This document shows positions 9,056-18,400 of a stretch of DNA of 64,000 bases, one piece after another. Location: positions 1,076,501-1,140,500 of the forward strand of contig NZ_CP098360.1 of assembly GCF_030388245.1 (NCBI RefSeq), given 5' to 3'. The notes below the pieces were generated by a model. The model did no database searches, was not told the origin of the DNA, and saw nothing but the letters and a program-made list of their open reading frames with translations. The DNA comes from Paracoccus sp. TOH. GTDB taxonomy: Bacteria; Pseudomonadota; Alphaproteobacteria; Rhodobacterales; Rhodobacteraceae. Every line of letters starts with the position of its first letter. Positions within the stretch are counted from its first letter, which is position 1. Both the position numbers and the translations under genes were made by a program.

Positions 9056-10470
9056 TGCGTCTGCGCGCCCTGGGCCGCGTCCTCGCCGGTATTGGCGGGC
9101 TTGGCCGTCTCGGGCACGGTCTTGGCGTTGTAATCCATCGCCGACAGGCCCTTGAGGATGTCCACCGCATAGGCGAGCTGGTAGTCCTCCTCGCGCAGCT
9201 TGGCGGTGGCCTCGACCTCCTTGGCCTCCTCCTCGATCTGCTTGCGCTCCTCGTCGCTGATGGAATCGTTGTTCAGCGCCCCGCGCAGATCGGCTTCCGA
9301 GCTGAGGAATTTCGACTCGGTCCGCGGCTTGCCGCCGTTCTCGGCCTCGTCCTCGGGCTTGGGCGTCGGCTGCTCGACGATGATGTCGGGCTGGATGCCC
9401 AGCGACTGGATCGAGCGGCCCGAGGGCGTGTAATAACGCGCCGTGGTCAGCCGGATGGCGCTTTCCGCGGTCACCGGCATCACCGTCTGCACCGAGCCCT
9501 TGCCGAAGCTCTTGGTGCCGACGACGATGGCGCGGCGGTGGTCCTGCAGCGCGCCGGTGACGATTTCCGAGGCCGAGGCGGAACCGCCGTTGATCAGTGC
9601 CACCATCGGCTTGCCTTCGGCCAGATCGCCCGGCTTGGCGTTCCAGCGCTCGCTCTCCTCGGGCTTGCGGCCGCGGGTCGAGACGATCTCGCCCTTGTCG
9701 AGAAAGGCGTCCGAGACCTCGATGGCCTGGTTCAGCAGACCGCCCGGGTTGTTCCTCAGGTCCAGCACGAAGCCGTTCACCTTGTCGATGCCACCGGCAT
9801 CCTTGATGGCCTTGGCCATCTCGGTCCGCAGGGTCTCCATGGTCTCGTCGTTGAAGGTGGTGACGCGCAGCACCACGGCATGGCCCTCGATCCGGGTCTT
9901 GACCACCGTCAGCTTGATGACGTCGCGGGTGATGGTCAGGTCGAAGGGTTCCTTCTCGCCCTCGCGCAGGATGGTGATCTTGATCTCCGATCCGACCGGG
10001 CCGCGCATCTTCTCGACCGCCTCGTCGAGGTTCAGCCCCATCAGCGATTCGCCGTTCACATGGGTGATGAAGTCGCCGGCCTTCACGCCGGCCTCGGCGG
10101 CGGGGGTGTCGTCGATGGGCGAGATGACCTTGACCAGCCCGTCCTCCTGCCCGACCTCGATGCCGAGGCCGCCGAAGCTGCCGCGGGTCTGGGTCTGCAT
10201 GTCCTCGTAATCCTTGGCCGACAGGAACGAGCTGTGCGGGTCGAGCGAGGTCAGCATGCCGTTGATCGCCGCCTCGATCAGCTTCTTGTCGTCCACCTGT
10301 TCGACATAGTCGGCGCGCACCCGCTCGAAGACATTGCCGAACAGGTCGAGCTGTTCATAGACCGAGGCGTTCTTGCCCGTTTCCTGTGCGACCAGGGGGC
10401 CGGCGAATTGCGTGGCGACGACCGCGCCCGCAAGCGTGCCGATCGCCCCTGCCAGAAGATAGTGTTTCAT
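9052..10470 (-). CDS. ctpA: carboxyl-terminal processing protease (S41 family)
   Basis: A periplasmic serine protease of 472 residues. An N-terminal signal or anchor segment (about 4-28) is followed by a PDZ domain (about 95-180) and the S41 catalytic core. The Ser-Lys dyad is visible as the SASASE motif (297-302) and Lys324 in SFGKGSVQT. The C-terminal 90 residues are Glu/Lys-rich and probably extended. Known CtpA/Prc proteases trim or degrade envelope proteins, including cell-wall hydrolases, which fits its place beside envC. ATG 10470 was chosen because it overlaps the envC stop (ATGA) and begins the signal peptide; a longer frame upstream has no homology. Confidence 0.96.
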   Translation of the reverse strand: MKHYLLAGAIGTLAGAVVATQFAGPLVAQETGKNASVYEQLDLFGNVFERVRADYVEQVDDKKLIEAAINGMLTSLDPHSSFLSAKDYEDMQTQTRGSFGGLGIEVGQEDGLVKVISPIDDTPAAEAGVKAGDFITHVNGESLMGLNLDEAVEKMRGPVGSEIKITILREGEKEPFDLTITRDVIKLTVVKTRIEGHAVVLRVTTFNDETMETLRTEMAKAIKDAGGIDKVNGFVLDLRNNPGGLLNQAIEVSDAFLDKGEIVSTRGRKPEESERWNAKPGDLAEGKPMVALINGGSASASEIVTGALQDHRRAIVVGTKSFGKGSVQTVMPVTAESAIRLTTARYYTPSGRSIQSLGIQPDIIVEQPTPKPEDEAENGGKPRTESKFLSSEADLRGALNNDSISDEERKQIEEEAKEVEATAKLREEDYQLAYAVDILKGLSAMDYNAKTVPETAKPANTGEDAAQGAQTQ

Positions 10471-11702
10471 TCCGTTCCGTCCTGCCCGGTTGCGTTGCGG
10501 CCTGTTTCGTCTGCGGCCTCGCCGACAATGGGATTCATCACGAACCACTCTGCCGGGTCCAGTGTTTCCTTGCCTCTGCGAAGTTCAACATACAGTGTCT
10601 CGGTCTGTCCAGCACTGCCTCCCATGGCTGCGCTGGCGACGAATTCGGCCCCGAACTCCTGCGCGGGCGGTTCCTGCCCGCCCATCAGGCCCACCGGCTC
10701 GCCTGCCGCCAGCACGTCGCCCGTCTCGCCGAAGACCTGCGCCAGACCGGCAAATATCATCAGATAGCCGCGCGCGGGCTCAACGATCATCACATTGCCG
10801 TAATCGAGCAGCGGCCCGCGATAGCGGATCGTCGCCGGCCATGGCGTCGTGACCAGCGCCGCCGGCGCGGTGGCGATGACCAGCCCCGGCCGCTCGACGC
10901 CCGCGGCGTCCGGTTCGTTGTAGCGGCGCAGCACCTTGCCCAGGGCCGGCAGGGCCAGGCTGCCCTGCGCACCCTCGAAATCGGCCATGGGCGCGCCGAT
11001 GTCCTGCTCCATGCCGTCGATGCCGGCGGCGAAGGCGTCCAGCGTGTCGGCCGATTGCACCAACGCCGTCAGTTCCTTGGGATCCTCGCCGAAGCGCACC
11101 GGCAGGCTGGAGCGGTCGGTGACGGCCGAGGCCAGCAGCCGCCGGGCTTCCTGCACCTGGCCAAGCCCCTGGGCCAGGGTGTTGGCGGCGTTCAGCTGGA
11201 TGGTGCGGACCTGGCGGATCTCCTCGAGCTGCTGCTGCATCTCGCGCGCCTCGGCCTCCAGCCCCGGCGCCACCGAGGCCAGGACCATGCCGGCCCGGGC
11301 CGAGGATTCGGGCCCCGCGGGATGCAGCAGCAGCATGGTCTCGGGCGATTTCTGCATCGAGGTCATCACCCCCAGCACCCGGCCCAGCCGCTCGCGCCGG
11401 GCGTCGAATTCGGCGCGGATCTCCTGCTCGCGCACGCCGGCGCGGCGCAGCCCGTCGCGCAGCGCCGACAGGCCCTGCTCATAGGCGCGGATCATCCGGG
11501 TCAGCGAGGCGACCTGGTCGTCCTCGGTCAGCGCCTCGTCCAGCTGGCCCAGGGCGGTGCGCAGCATGTCGGCGGCCTCGGCGGCCTCCTCGGCCGCTTG
11601 GTTCAGCTGCGAATCGCCCTGCGCGGGCGTCGCTGGCTGGGCCGGGGCCATGGAGCCGAGGCCGAAGGCCACGATCACCGGCAGAAGCAGCTTCGGTCTC
11701 AT
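10467..11702 (-). CDS. envC: murein hydrolase activator EnvC-like protein
   Basis: A periplasmic protein of 411 residues with a signal peptide (1-22, PVIVAFGLGSMAPAQ), two long coiled-coil stretches (about 33-130 and 150-210) and a C-terminal LytM/M23-like domain. The domain looks catalytically dead: where active M23 enzymes have a His-x-His pair and a Zn-binding Asp, this protein has GNVMIVEPARGYLMIFAGL with no His. That is the state of EnvC-type activators, which switch on septal amidases rather than cutting peptidoglycan. It overlaps gpmI and ctpA by four bases on each side. FtsEX, the usual partner, is not in the window. Confidence 0.88.
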   Translation of the reverse strand: MRPKLLLPVIVAFGLGSMAPAQPATPAQGDSQLNQAAEEAAEAADMLRTALGQLDEALTEDDQVASLTRMIRAYEQGLSALRDGLRRAGVREQEIRAEFDARRERLGRVLGVMTSMQKSPETMLLLHPAGPESSARAGMVLASVAPGLEAEAREMQQQLEEIRQVRTIQLNAANTLAQGLGQVQEARRLLASAVTDRSSLPVRFGEDPKELTALVQSADTLDAFAAGIDGMEQDIGAPMADFEGAQGSLALPALGKVLRRYNEPDAAGVERPGLVIATAPAALVTTPWPATIRYRGPLLDYGNVMIVEPARGYLMIFAGLAQVFGETGDVLAAGEPVGLMGGQEPPAQEFGAEFVASAAMGGSAGQTETLYVELRRGKETLDPAEWFVMNPIVGEAADETGRNATGQDGTE

Positions 11703-13231
11703 GCGCGCTCGATCAGCGAATGCCCGGTCATCTCGGGCGGCAGGGGCAGGCCCATCAGGTCCAGCACCGTCGGCGCCACATCGGCCAGCCGGCCGTTGCG
11801 CAGCGTCGCGCCCCTGGGCCCGCCGAAGACGATCACCGGCACCGGGTTGGTGGTATGGGCGGTATGCGGGCCGCCGGTCTCGGGGTCGATGCTGGTCTCG
11901 CAATTGCCGTGATCGGCGATGATCACCGCGGCGCCGCCGGATTGTTCCAGCGCTTCCAGCATCATGCCCAGGCCCTTGTCCACCGCCTCGCAGGCGCGGA
12001 TCGCGGCGGGCAGGCTGCCGGTATGGCCGACCATGTCCGGGTTGGCGTAATTCACCACGATCAGGTCGTAACCGGCCCCGATCGCCTGGACCAGCTTGGC
12101 GCTAACCTCGGGCGCGGCCATCTCGGGCGCCAGGTCGTAGGTCGCGACCTTGGGGCTTTGCGGCATGAAGCGGTCCTCGCCCGGTTCGGGGGTTTCCTTG
12201 CCGCCGTTCAGGAAGAAGGTGACATGCGGGTATTTCTCGGTCTCGGCCAGGCGGAACTGGCGCAGGCCCTTGGCGGCGACCCAGGCGCCCAGCGTGTTCA
12301 CCACCTGCCGCTTGGGATAGGCCGCATCCATGTATTCGTCATGGCTGGCCGAATAGTCCACCATGCCCAGCAACGCCGCCCATTGCGGCCGCCGGCCGGT
12401 CTCGAAGGCGGAAAAGTCCGGCTGGCCGATGGCGGCGAGGATTTCGCGCGCCCGGTCGGCGCGGAAGTTCAGGCAGAAGAAGCCGTCGCCGTCCCTGGCG
12501 CCCTGATAGCCGTCGATCGCCGTGGGCTGGATGAACTCGTCGGTTTCGTCGCGGGCATAGGCCGCCGCCACCGCTTCGATGGCGTCCGGCGCGGCCAGCC
12601 CCTCGCCGCGCACCATGGCGGCATAGGCGCGCTCCACCCGCTGCCAGCGGTTGTCGCGGTCCATGGCGTAATAGCGGCCGATCACCGTGCCGATCCGCAC
12701 CGAGGGCGGCAGCGCGCCGCGCAGCTCGGTCACGAAGCCGGGGGCGGATTTCGGCGGCACGTCGCGGCCGTCGGTGATGGCATGGACCACCACCGGCACG
12801 CCCTTGTCGGCGATGGCGCGGGCAGCGGCGATCACATGCTGGATATGGCCGTGCACGCCGCCATCCGAGACCACGCCCATCAGATGCGCGGTGCCGCGGC
12901 TGGCCTTCAGCTTGCGGATGAACTCGGCCAGAGCGGGGTTTTCATAGAAGCTGCCATCCTCGATGGCCAGGTCGATCTGGCCCAGGTCCATGGCCACCAC
13001 GCGGCCGGCGCCGATATTGGTATGGCCGACCTCGGAATTGCCCATCTGGCCCTTGGGCAGGCCGACATCCGGTCCGAAGGTCACCAGCGTCCCGTGCGGG
13101 CAGTCGCGCATCAGCCGGTCGAAATTCGGCGTGCTGGCCTGGTCGGGGGCGCTCTGCTCGGGGCGGTCCGAAATGCCCCAGCCGTCCAGGATGCACAGGA
13201 CGACGGGTTTCGGATGTGTCGGCTGGGTCAT
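11699..13231 (-). CDS. gpmI: 2,3-bisphosphoglycerate-independent phosphoglycerate mutase
   Basis: Interconverts 3- and 2-phosphoglycerate in glycolysis and gluconeogenesis, using a phosphoserine intermediate and two Mn ions. The 510-residue protein is of normal length. The nucleophile is Ser66 in GQMGNSEVGH. The alkaline-phosphatase-fold metal motifs are present: LDGWG near the start, then VNYANPDMVGHTG and IIADHGNCE near the end. It is the first gene of the ATGA-linked unit gpmI-envC-ctpA-rppH, so a central metabolic gene shares its promoter with envelope genes. It is divergent from the metallophosphoesterase gene at 13406. Confidence 0.97.
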   Translation of the reverse strand: MTQPTHPKPVVLCILDGWGISDRPEQSAPDQASTPNFDRLMRDCPHGTLVTFGPDVGLPKGQMGNSEVGHTNIGAGRVVAMDLGQIDLAIEDGSFYENPALAEFIRKLKASRGTAHLMGVVSDGGVHGHIQHVIAAARAIADKGVPVVVHAITDGRDVPPKSAPGFVTELRGALPPSVRIGTVIGRYYAMDRDNRWQRVERAYAAMVRGEGLAAPDAIEAVAAAYARDETDEFIQPTAIDGYQGARDGDGFFCLNFRADRAREILAAIGQPDFSAFETGRRPQWAALLGMVDYSASHDEYMDAAYPKRQVVNTLGAWVAAKGLRQFRLAETEKYPHVTFFLNGGKETPEPGEDRFMPQSPKVATYDLAPEMAAPEVSAKLVQAIGAGYDLIVVNYANPDMVGHTGSLPAAIRACEAVDKGLGMMLEALEQSGGAAVIIADHGNCETSIDPETGGPHTAHTTNPVPVIVFGGPRGATLRNGRLADVAPTVLDLMGLPLPPEMTGHSLIERA

Positions 13232-13405
13232 GCGGCACCTCTCACGCGGATCGGGACGCTTCTACGACCGCAGGCCGCAAGGGGCAAGTTCACCGGCGAT
13301 TGTGCCGGAATCGTGAAGCCGGGCGGCGGGCAATGGTGTCACCCTGCCGTCAAGGAAGCCCGCTAAGCGGGGCGCATTCCATCACTTCTTTCTGGAGAAC
13401 CGACC

Positions 13406-14356
13406 ATGTTCACCCGTCGCGATCTGCTGGCAGCGGCCCCGGCCGCCGCCGCCCTCGTCTCGACCGCCGCCGCCGGCACGGCCGCCCTGGCGCAGGACGG
13501 CGCCACCGCCCCGGCCGGCTTCACCCCCTTCCGCTTCGGGGTGATCAGCGACCCGCAATTCGCGCCGGTCGTCCCCAATGCCACCGCCACCCGCTTCTAT
13601 GGCAATTCGCTGTGGAAGCTGGACGCGGCCATCGCCGAGCTGAACCAGCATGACGACCTGGAATTCGTGGTGACGCTGGGCGACATCATCGACCGGCATT
13701 GGGAAAGCTACGGTCATATCCTGCCGGTCTATGACCGGCTGAAGCACCGCAAGCATTTCCTGCTGGGCAATCACGATTACGACTACCCGGCGGAATGGAT
13801 CCCCTCGGTGATCCGCACCGTCGGGATGCCGGCGCCGTATTACGATTTCGCGGTCAAGGGCATCCGGTTCATCGTGGTGGACGGCAACGACGTCTCGACC
13901 TTCGCGCCGCCCAAGGACGATCCGCGCCGCGCCCTGGCCGAGGAGCGGCTGGCGAAGCTGAAGGAAACCGGCGCCGAGAACGCGCAAAGCTGGAACGGCT
14001 CGCTGTCGGATCAGCAATTCGCCTGGCTGGACGAGCGGCTGAAGGCGGCGCAGGCGGCCGGGGAGCGTGCCATCCTGCTGTGCCACTACCCGGTCTATCC
14101 GGCGAACGAGCACAACCTCTGGGACAGCGAGCGCATCGTCGAGCTGGTCAAGGCCCATCCGCATTGCCTGGCCTGGTTCAACGGCCACAACCATGCCGGC
14201 AATTACGGCGCCATCGGCAAGCAGCATTTCGTGAATTTCCGCGGCATGGTGGACACGTCGGACACGTCCTGCTTCGCCATCGTCTCGATCCAGCAGGACC
14301 GGATCGAGATCCAGGGCTTCGGCCGCGAGGAAAGCCGGGTGCTGGACCTGGCCTGA
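13406..14356 (+). CDS. Tat-exported calcineurin-like metallophosphoesterase
   Basis: A 316-residue protein with a twin-arginine signal (FTRRDLLAAAPAAAALVS, cleavage after about 29, ALAQ). The mature part has the five metallophosphoesterase motifs: FGVISDPQF, TLGDIIDR, LGNHDYD, LCHYPVYP and FNGHNHAGN. The DPQF/GDIIDRH/NHDYDYP arrangement resembles Mn-dependent ADP-ribose/CDP-alcohol diphosphatases (ADPRibase-Mn type). The substrate is therefore likely a nucleotide diphosphate-linked compound or a phosphodiester, hydrolysed in the periplasm. Tat export suggests the metals are inserted in the cytoplasm. TCTGGAGAA upstream of the ATG serves as ribosome-binding site. Confidence 0.9.
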   Translation: MFTRRDLLAAAPAAAALVSTAAAGTAALAQDGATAPAGFTPFRFGVISDPQFAPVVPNATATRFYGNSLWKLDAAIAELNQHDDLEFVVTLGDIIDRHWESYGHILPVYDRLKHRKHFLLGNHDYDYPAEWIPSVIRTVGMPAPYYDFAVKGIRFIVVDGNDVSTFAPPKDDPRRALAEERLAKLKETGAENAQSWNGSLSDQQFAWLDERLKAAQAAGERAILLCHYPVYPANEHNLWDSERIVELVKAHPHCLAWFNGHNHAGNYGAIGKQHFVNFRGMVDTSDTSCFAIVSIQQDRIEIQGFGREESRVLDLA

Positions 14357-14369
14357 GGCCGCTTCAGGC
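14351..14369 (+). terminator. hairpin overlapping the stop of the metallophosphoesterase gene
   Basis: GCCTGA (14351-14356, containing the TGA stop) pairs with TCAGGC (14364-14369) around a 7-base loop. Short, and without a clear U-tract. Confidence 0.3.
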
Positions 14370-14480
14370 CGCTTCGCGTTGCCGAAAGGCCCCGCAGGGA
14401 AAGTCCGCCGCGCCTGCGGCGGACCGGGAGGGGGGAGGGGGCGCAGCCCCGCCCGCTGCAGGGGTCAGGATGGCGCGCGG

Positions 14481-15683
14481 TCAGGCAGCGCCGCTTGCCT
14501 CGGCCGCGATCTCGGCCCGCGACTTGCGGCCGCGCTCGGTCGCGGATTTCAGCTGGCCGCAGGCGGCCATGATGTCCTCGCCCCGCGGCGTGCGGATCGG
14601 CGAGGCATAGCCGGCCTTGTGGACGATATCGGCAAAGGCCTCGATCCGCTCCCAACTGGAGCGCTTGTAGGCCACGCCCGGCCATTCGTTGAACGGGATC
14701 AGGTTGATCTTGGCCGGGATGCCGCGGATCAGCCTCACCAGCCGGCGGGCGTCCTCGTCGCTGTCGTTCACGCCGTCCAGCATGACATATTCGAAGGTGA
14801 TGCGTTCGCTGTTCGACAGGCGCGGATAGTCGCGCAGCGCGTTCAGCAGCGTCTCGATGTTCCACTTCTTGTTCACCGGCACCAGCTTGTCGCGCACCGC
14901 GTCGGTGGTGGCGTGGAAGCTGACCGCCAGCAGGCAGCCGATCTCCTCGGCGGTCTTGGCGATCTCGGGGACGATGCCGCTGGTCGAGAGCGTGATCCGG
15001 CGCCGCGACAGGCTGATGCCCTCGCCATCCATCACCACCTTCATGGCGTCGCGGACATTGTCGAAGTTATAGAGCGGCTCGCCCATGCCCATCAGCACCA
15101 CGTTGCTGACCAGCCGGGTCTCGTCCTTGGGGGCACCCGGCTTCGGCCATTCGCCCAGGTCGTCGCGGGCGACCATGACCTGGCCGACGATCTCGCCGGC
15201 CGTCAGGTTGCGCACCAGCTTCTGCGTGCCGGTATGGCAGAAGGAACAGGTCAGCGTGCAGCCGACCTGGGAGGAGATGCAGAGCGTGCCGCGGTTCTCC
15301 TCGGGGATATAGACCGTCTCGACCTCATGTCCGCCGGCGATGCGCAGCAGGTATTTGCGGGTGCCGTCGGCGCTGATCTGGCGGGTGACGATCTCGGGCA
15401 GCGCGATCTCGAACTTCTCGGCCAGCAGGGCGCGATAGTCCTTGGCCAGGTTGGTCATCTGCGCGAAATCGCGCACCCCCCAGTGATAGAGCCATTGCCA
15501 GACCTGGCCGACGCGCATCTTCGCCTGCCGTTCCGGGGTGCCGGCCTCGACCAGCGCCTCGTGCAGCTGCTCGCGCGTCAGGCCGACCAGGTTGCGGCGC
15601 GCCGCTTCGGGCAGCTTGCGCGGGATGGTCAGCAGGTCCTGGGTGATCGGGGCGGCGGGCGTGACGGGCGACGGGGCGTTCAT
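14481..15683 (-). CDS. rlmN: dual-specificity 23S rRNA/tRNA adenine C2-methyltransferase
   Basis: Radical-SAM enzyme that methylates C2 of A2503 in 23S rRNA and of A37 in some tRNAs. The 400-residue protein carries the CX3CX2C iron-sulfur motif at Cys142, Cys146 and Cys149 ([12 protein letters not shown]), the SAM-binding MGMGEPLYN, and the C-terminal [21 protein letters not shown] segments. A second conserved Cys near the C terminus (MAACGQL) is the methyl-carrying residue of the family. The N-terminal accessory domain is complete. It lies upstream on the same strand as nothing else; the next minus-strand gene (IalB family) ends 110 bases away behind a strong terminator. Confidence 0.97.
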   Translation of the reverse strand: MNAPSPVTPAAPITQDLLTIPRKLPEAARRNLVGLTREQLHEALVEAGTPERQAKMRVGQVWQWLYHWGVRDFAQMTNLAKDYRALLAEKFEIALPEIVTRQISADGTRKYLLRIAGGHEVETVYIPEENRGTLCISSQVGCTLTCSFCHTGTQKLVRNLTAGEIVGQVMVARDDLGEWPKPGAPKDETRLVSNVVLMGMGEPLYNFDNVRDAMKVVMDGEGISLSRRRITLSTSGIVPEIAKTAEEIGCLLAVSFHATTDAVRDKLVPVNKKWNIETLLNALRDYPRLSNSERITFEYVMLDGVNDSDEDARRLVRLIRGIPAKINLIPFNEWPGVAYKRSSWERIEAFADIVHKAGYASPIRTPRGEDIMAACGQLKSATERGRKSRAEIAAEASGAA

Positions 15684-15738
15684 GGCTGGCTGGTCCGGGC
15701 GGCAAGGGGGGCAATGGGCCTATATAGGGCAAAGCGGC

Positions 15739-15767
15739 CCAAAAGAAAACAGGGGCCGAAGCCCCTG
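15739..15767 (-). terminator. intrinsic terminator of the ialB-family gene
   Basis: Read on the minus strand: CAGGGGC, loop TTCG, GCCCCTG, then TTTTCTTTT. A 7-bp GC stem closed by a UUCG tetraloop with a good U-tract, 27 bases after the stop. Confidence 0.9.
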
Positions 15768-15793
15768 CCTTTGCCGAAACCGCCGGATGCGGC

Positions 15794-16321
15794 TTATTTG
15801 CAGGCCGACTGCGCCTTGTTGGTCGCGGCGGTGATGCCGGACAGGCTGAACGTATCCTTGGTCACGGTGCCGCGGGCCGAGCGGCCGGTGATCACCGCCG
15901 ACGAGCCGCCGCGCAGCGCCGAGACCAGCTTGCTGTCGTCCGACGGAGAGCCGGTCCAGGCGCTTTCGCCTTCGGTGAACAGCTTGAAGACATTGCCGCC
16001 GATATTCACCTCGACCGCCGAATCCGGGGCGAAGGGATAGCCGCCCGAGAACGAGACCTCGCCGCCCTGGCCGGGGCGATAGGCCACGTAAAGCCGGATG
16101 TCGCCGCGCGTCACTTCCTTGGGATTGCCGCTGGAATCCAGGTTCTGGGTGGATTTCGGGGCCGAGACGGCCCAGCATTCCTTGGGGCTGTTCGCCGAGA
16201 AGACGGTCCAGTCGCCCTCGGTCCCGATGACATTCGTCGAGTCCTGGGCCAGGACCGGCGAAGACGCGGCGATCGCGATTGCAGCGGCTGCTGCTGCGGC
16301 GCGCGGCGCGGATTTCAACAT
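15794..16321 (-). CDS. invasion-associated locus B (IalB) family protein
   Basis: A secreted protein of 175 residues with an Ala-rich signal peptide (cleavage after about residue 25, SSPVLAQ). The mature region fits the IalB family: WTVFSANSPKECWAVSAP, then RLYVAYRPGQGGEVSFSGGYPF, and a final Cys in the tail (SACK). The two Cys could pair. IalB was named for erythrocyte invasion in Bartonella, but free-living alphaproteobacteria carry many homologues of unknown envelope function, and nothing here implies virulence. ATG 16321 was chosen because AGGAG lies 8 bases upstream; an in-frame ATG at 16339 overlaps that site. Confidence 0.85.
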   Translation of the reverse strand: MLKSAPRAAAAAAAIAIAASSPVLAQDSTNVIGTEGDWTVFSANSPKECWAVSAPKSTQNLDSSGNPKEVTRGDIRLYVAYRPGQGGEVSFSGGYPFAPDSAVEVNIGGNVFKLFTEGESAWTGSPSDDSKLVSALRGGSSAVITGRSARGTVTKDTFSLSGITAATNKAQSACK

Positions 16322-16472
16322 GCTCTGGTCTCCTGCCATGGTCCGGTTCGTTCCGGTTTGTTGCCGATGACGGTGGTGTTTTCAACCATCTGGCTGCAAG
16401 ATAATGCGAAATTGAAGGGTTGAAAAACCCCCGTTTGTGGAAAATCGCGCGATTGTCAGAGGAAAACGACCC

Positions 16473-17459
16473 ATGACTGCGGCTAGACTCATCGAATTGT
16501 GGCGCGGCGGCCTGCACGAGAGCACGCATCTGGGTCATGTGGTGATCTGCGACACCGAGGGCGTGGTCGAGGCCTGGGGCAATCCCGGCACGGTGATCTT
16601 CCCGCGTTCGTCGTGCAAGATGATCCAGGCGCTGCCGCTGATCGAAAGCGGCGCGGCCGATGCGGCGGGGCTGGGCGACGAACAGCTGGCCCTGGCCTGC
16701 GCCAGCCATAACGGCGGGCGCATCCATACCGGCCGGGTCGAACGCTGGCTTGCCGAGCTGGGCCTCGAGGAGGAGGACCTGCGCTGCGGCGCCCATATGC
16801 CGCGCGATCCCGAGGAGCACCGGCGGCTGCTCTGCTCGGACAGCCGGCCCTGCCAGATCCACAACAATTGCTCGGGCAAGCATGCCGGTTTCCTGACGCT
16901 GAAACGGCACATGAAGGCCGGACCGGAATATGTCGAGATCGACCACCCGGTGCAGCGCGCCGTGCGCCGCGCCTTCGAGGAGGTGACGGGCGAGACCGCC
17001 GCCGGCTGGGGCATCGACGGCTGCTCGGCCCCGAATTTCGCCTGCACGGTCGAGGGGCTGGCCCGGGCCATGGCCTCGTTCGCGCAGCCGGGGCTGGGCC
17101 GGCGCGGCGCGGCGCAGCGCCGGCTGGTCGAGGCGATGATCGCCCATCCCGAGCTGGTCGCCGGCGAGGGCCGGGCCTGCACCGAGCTGATGCGGGCCAT
17201 GAAGGGCCGCGCCGCCGTCAAGACCGGGGCCGAGGCGGTCTTCGTCGGCATCGTCCCCGGCCGGGGCCTGGGCATCGCGCTGAAGATCGCCGATGGCGGC
17301 ACCCGCGGCGCCGAGGCGGCGATCGCGGCGCTGATGGTGCATCTGGGGCTGCTGGAGGACAGCGACCCGGTGGTGCAGAAATACCTGACCGGGCCGATCC
17401 GCAACTGGCGCGGCTTCGAGACCGGCGAGATGCGCCGCGCCCGCGGCTTTCCCGGCTGA
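16473..17459 (+). CDS. L-asparaginase (asparaginase_II family, Rhizobium type)
   Basis: A 328-residue cytoplasmic asparaginase of the family first described in Rhizobium etli, unrelated to the E. coli enzymes. Landmarks are FPRSSCKMIQALP (the SxxK-type motif near the N terminus), ACASHNGG, CQIHNNCSGKHAGFL, GIDGCSAPNF and KTGAEAVFVG. These enzymes convert asparagine to aspartate and ammonia and use a Ser-Lys mechanism with a structural Zn site. ATG 16473 follows AGAGGAAAA at proper spacing; the upstream GTG at 16437 lacks a binding site. It converges on the TSUP gene 22 bases away. Confidence 0.9.
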   Translation: MTAARLIELWRGGLHESTHLGHVVICDTEGVVEAWGNPGTVIFPRSSCKMIQALPLIESGAADAAGLGDEQLALACASHNGGRIHTGRVERWLAELGLEEEDLRCGAHMPRDPEEHRRLLCSDSRPCQIHNNCSGKHAGFLTLKRHMKAGPEYVEIDHPVQRAVRRAFEEVTGETAAGWGIDGCSAPNFACTVEGLARAMASFAQPGLGRRGAAQRRLVEAMIAHPELVAGEGRACTELMRAMKGRAAVKTGAEAVFVGIVPGRGLGIALKIADGGTRGAEAAIAALMVHLGLLEDSDPVVQKYLTGPIRNWRGFETGEMRRARGFPG

Positions 17460-17481
17460 CCGGAGGCCGGTCCGGCCGGGA

Positions 17482-18240
17482 TCAGAGCAGCTGCCAGATC
17501 AGCCGCAGCGCCAGGGCGGTCGAGGTGACGACCAGCAGCGGCTTGATCACCCTGGCGCCGATCCGCATCGCCAGCCGCGCGCCCAGCATGGCGCCGGCGA
17601 TCTGCGCCACCGCCATGGCGGCGCCGAGCAGCCAGAGCGGCTTGCCCACTGCGGCGAAGGCGACCAGCCCGCCCAGGTTCGAGGCAAAGTTCAGCAGCTT
17701 GGTATGCGCGGTGGCCTTGAGGATGCCGTAGCCCGCCAGCATGACGAAGCCCAGCATGAAGAACGAGCCGGTGCCGGGTCCGACCAGCCCGTCATAGAAG
17801 GCGAGGACGGGCACCACGCTGGCGGTGAAGGCCAGGGGGGTGATGCGGCGCATGCGGTCGGTATCGTCCAGCCCCGGCTTCAGCGCGAAGAACACCGCGA
17901 TGCCGATCAGCACCAGCGGCAGCCCGTAGCGCAGCGCCTGTGTCGGGATCCAGCTGACCAGCGCCGCGCCGCAAAGCCCGGCGACGAAGGCCACCGCCGC
18001 CTCGGGCAGTTGCAGGCGCGGATCGACCAGCCCGCGGCGGGCATAGGAGATCGCCGCCGTCGCCGCGCCGAAGACGCCCTGCACCTTGTTGGTGGCCAGG
18101 GCCTGCGCCGGCGGCAGCCCGGCCAGCAGCAGCGCCGGCACGGTGATGAGCCCGCCGCCGCCGGCGATGGCATCGACGAATCCGGCCGCGAAGGCGGCGC
18201 CCACCAGCATCAGCTCGAGATCGAGGGAGAGATCGAACAT
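17482..18240 (-). CDS. TSUP (TauE/SafE) family anion exporter
   Basis: An inner-membrane protein of 252 residues with about eight hydrophobic segments. The N-terminal signature GFVDAIAGGGGLITVPALLL is the classic TauE/SafE motif, and an equivalent appears in the second half (FYDGLVGPGTGSFFMLGF), showing the internal repeat of the family. Characterised members export sulfite, sulfoacetate or related anions; the subgroup here is YfcA-like, where the substrate is uncertain. It is a single gene with no sulfur-metabolism neighbour to narrow the role. Confidence 0.9.
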   Translation of the reverse strand: MFDLSLDLELMLVGAAFAAGFVDAIAGGGGLITVPALLLAGLPPAQALATNKVQGVFGAATAAISYARRGLVDPRLQLPEAAVAFVAGLCGAALVSWIPTQALRYGLPLVLIGIAVFFALKPGLDDTDRMRRITPLAFTASVVPVLAFYDGLVGPGTGSFFMLGFVMLAGYGILKATAHTKLLNFASNLGGLVAFAAVGKPLWLLGAAMAVAQIAGAMLGARLAMRIGARVIKPLLVVTSTALALRLIWQLL

Positions 18241-18374
18241 GGGCTCTCCTTTGCGGCGGCGCGGCGGGATTGTAAAGCCGCCCCCGGCGGGCCGGCCGCG
18301 GGGGTGCTGGTCGGGCGGATGCGGTCGCGGGCGCGCCTGCGGGGCGGCGTCGGTGCCGGCGGCGCGGTTGCGGA

Positions 18375-18395
18375 GGGTATTTGGGAAACGGTGAA
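18375..18395 (+). repeat. dispersed intergenic repeat, copy 1
   Basis: The 21-base core GGGTATTTGGGAAACGGTGAA is identical to the copy at 28089. Here it also forms a hairpin with the following bases (AACGGT GAA ACCGTT), just beyond the xerC stop. Unlike the other copies it does not lie behind a plus-strand gene: it sits between the TSUP start and the xerC stop, both on the minus strand. Confidence 0.7.
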
Positions 18396-18400
18396 ACCGT

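Noticed and set aside
15794..16321. IalB-family gene as a virulence factor
   Set aside because: The family is widespread in free-living alphaproteobacteria; nothing else here suggests host invasion.
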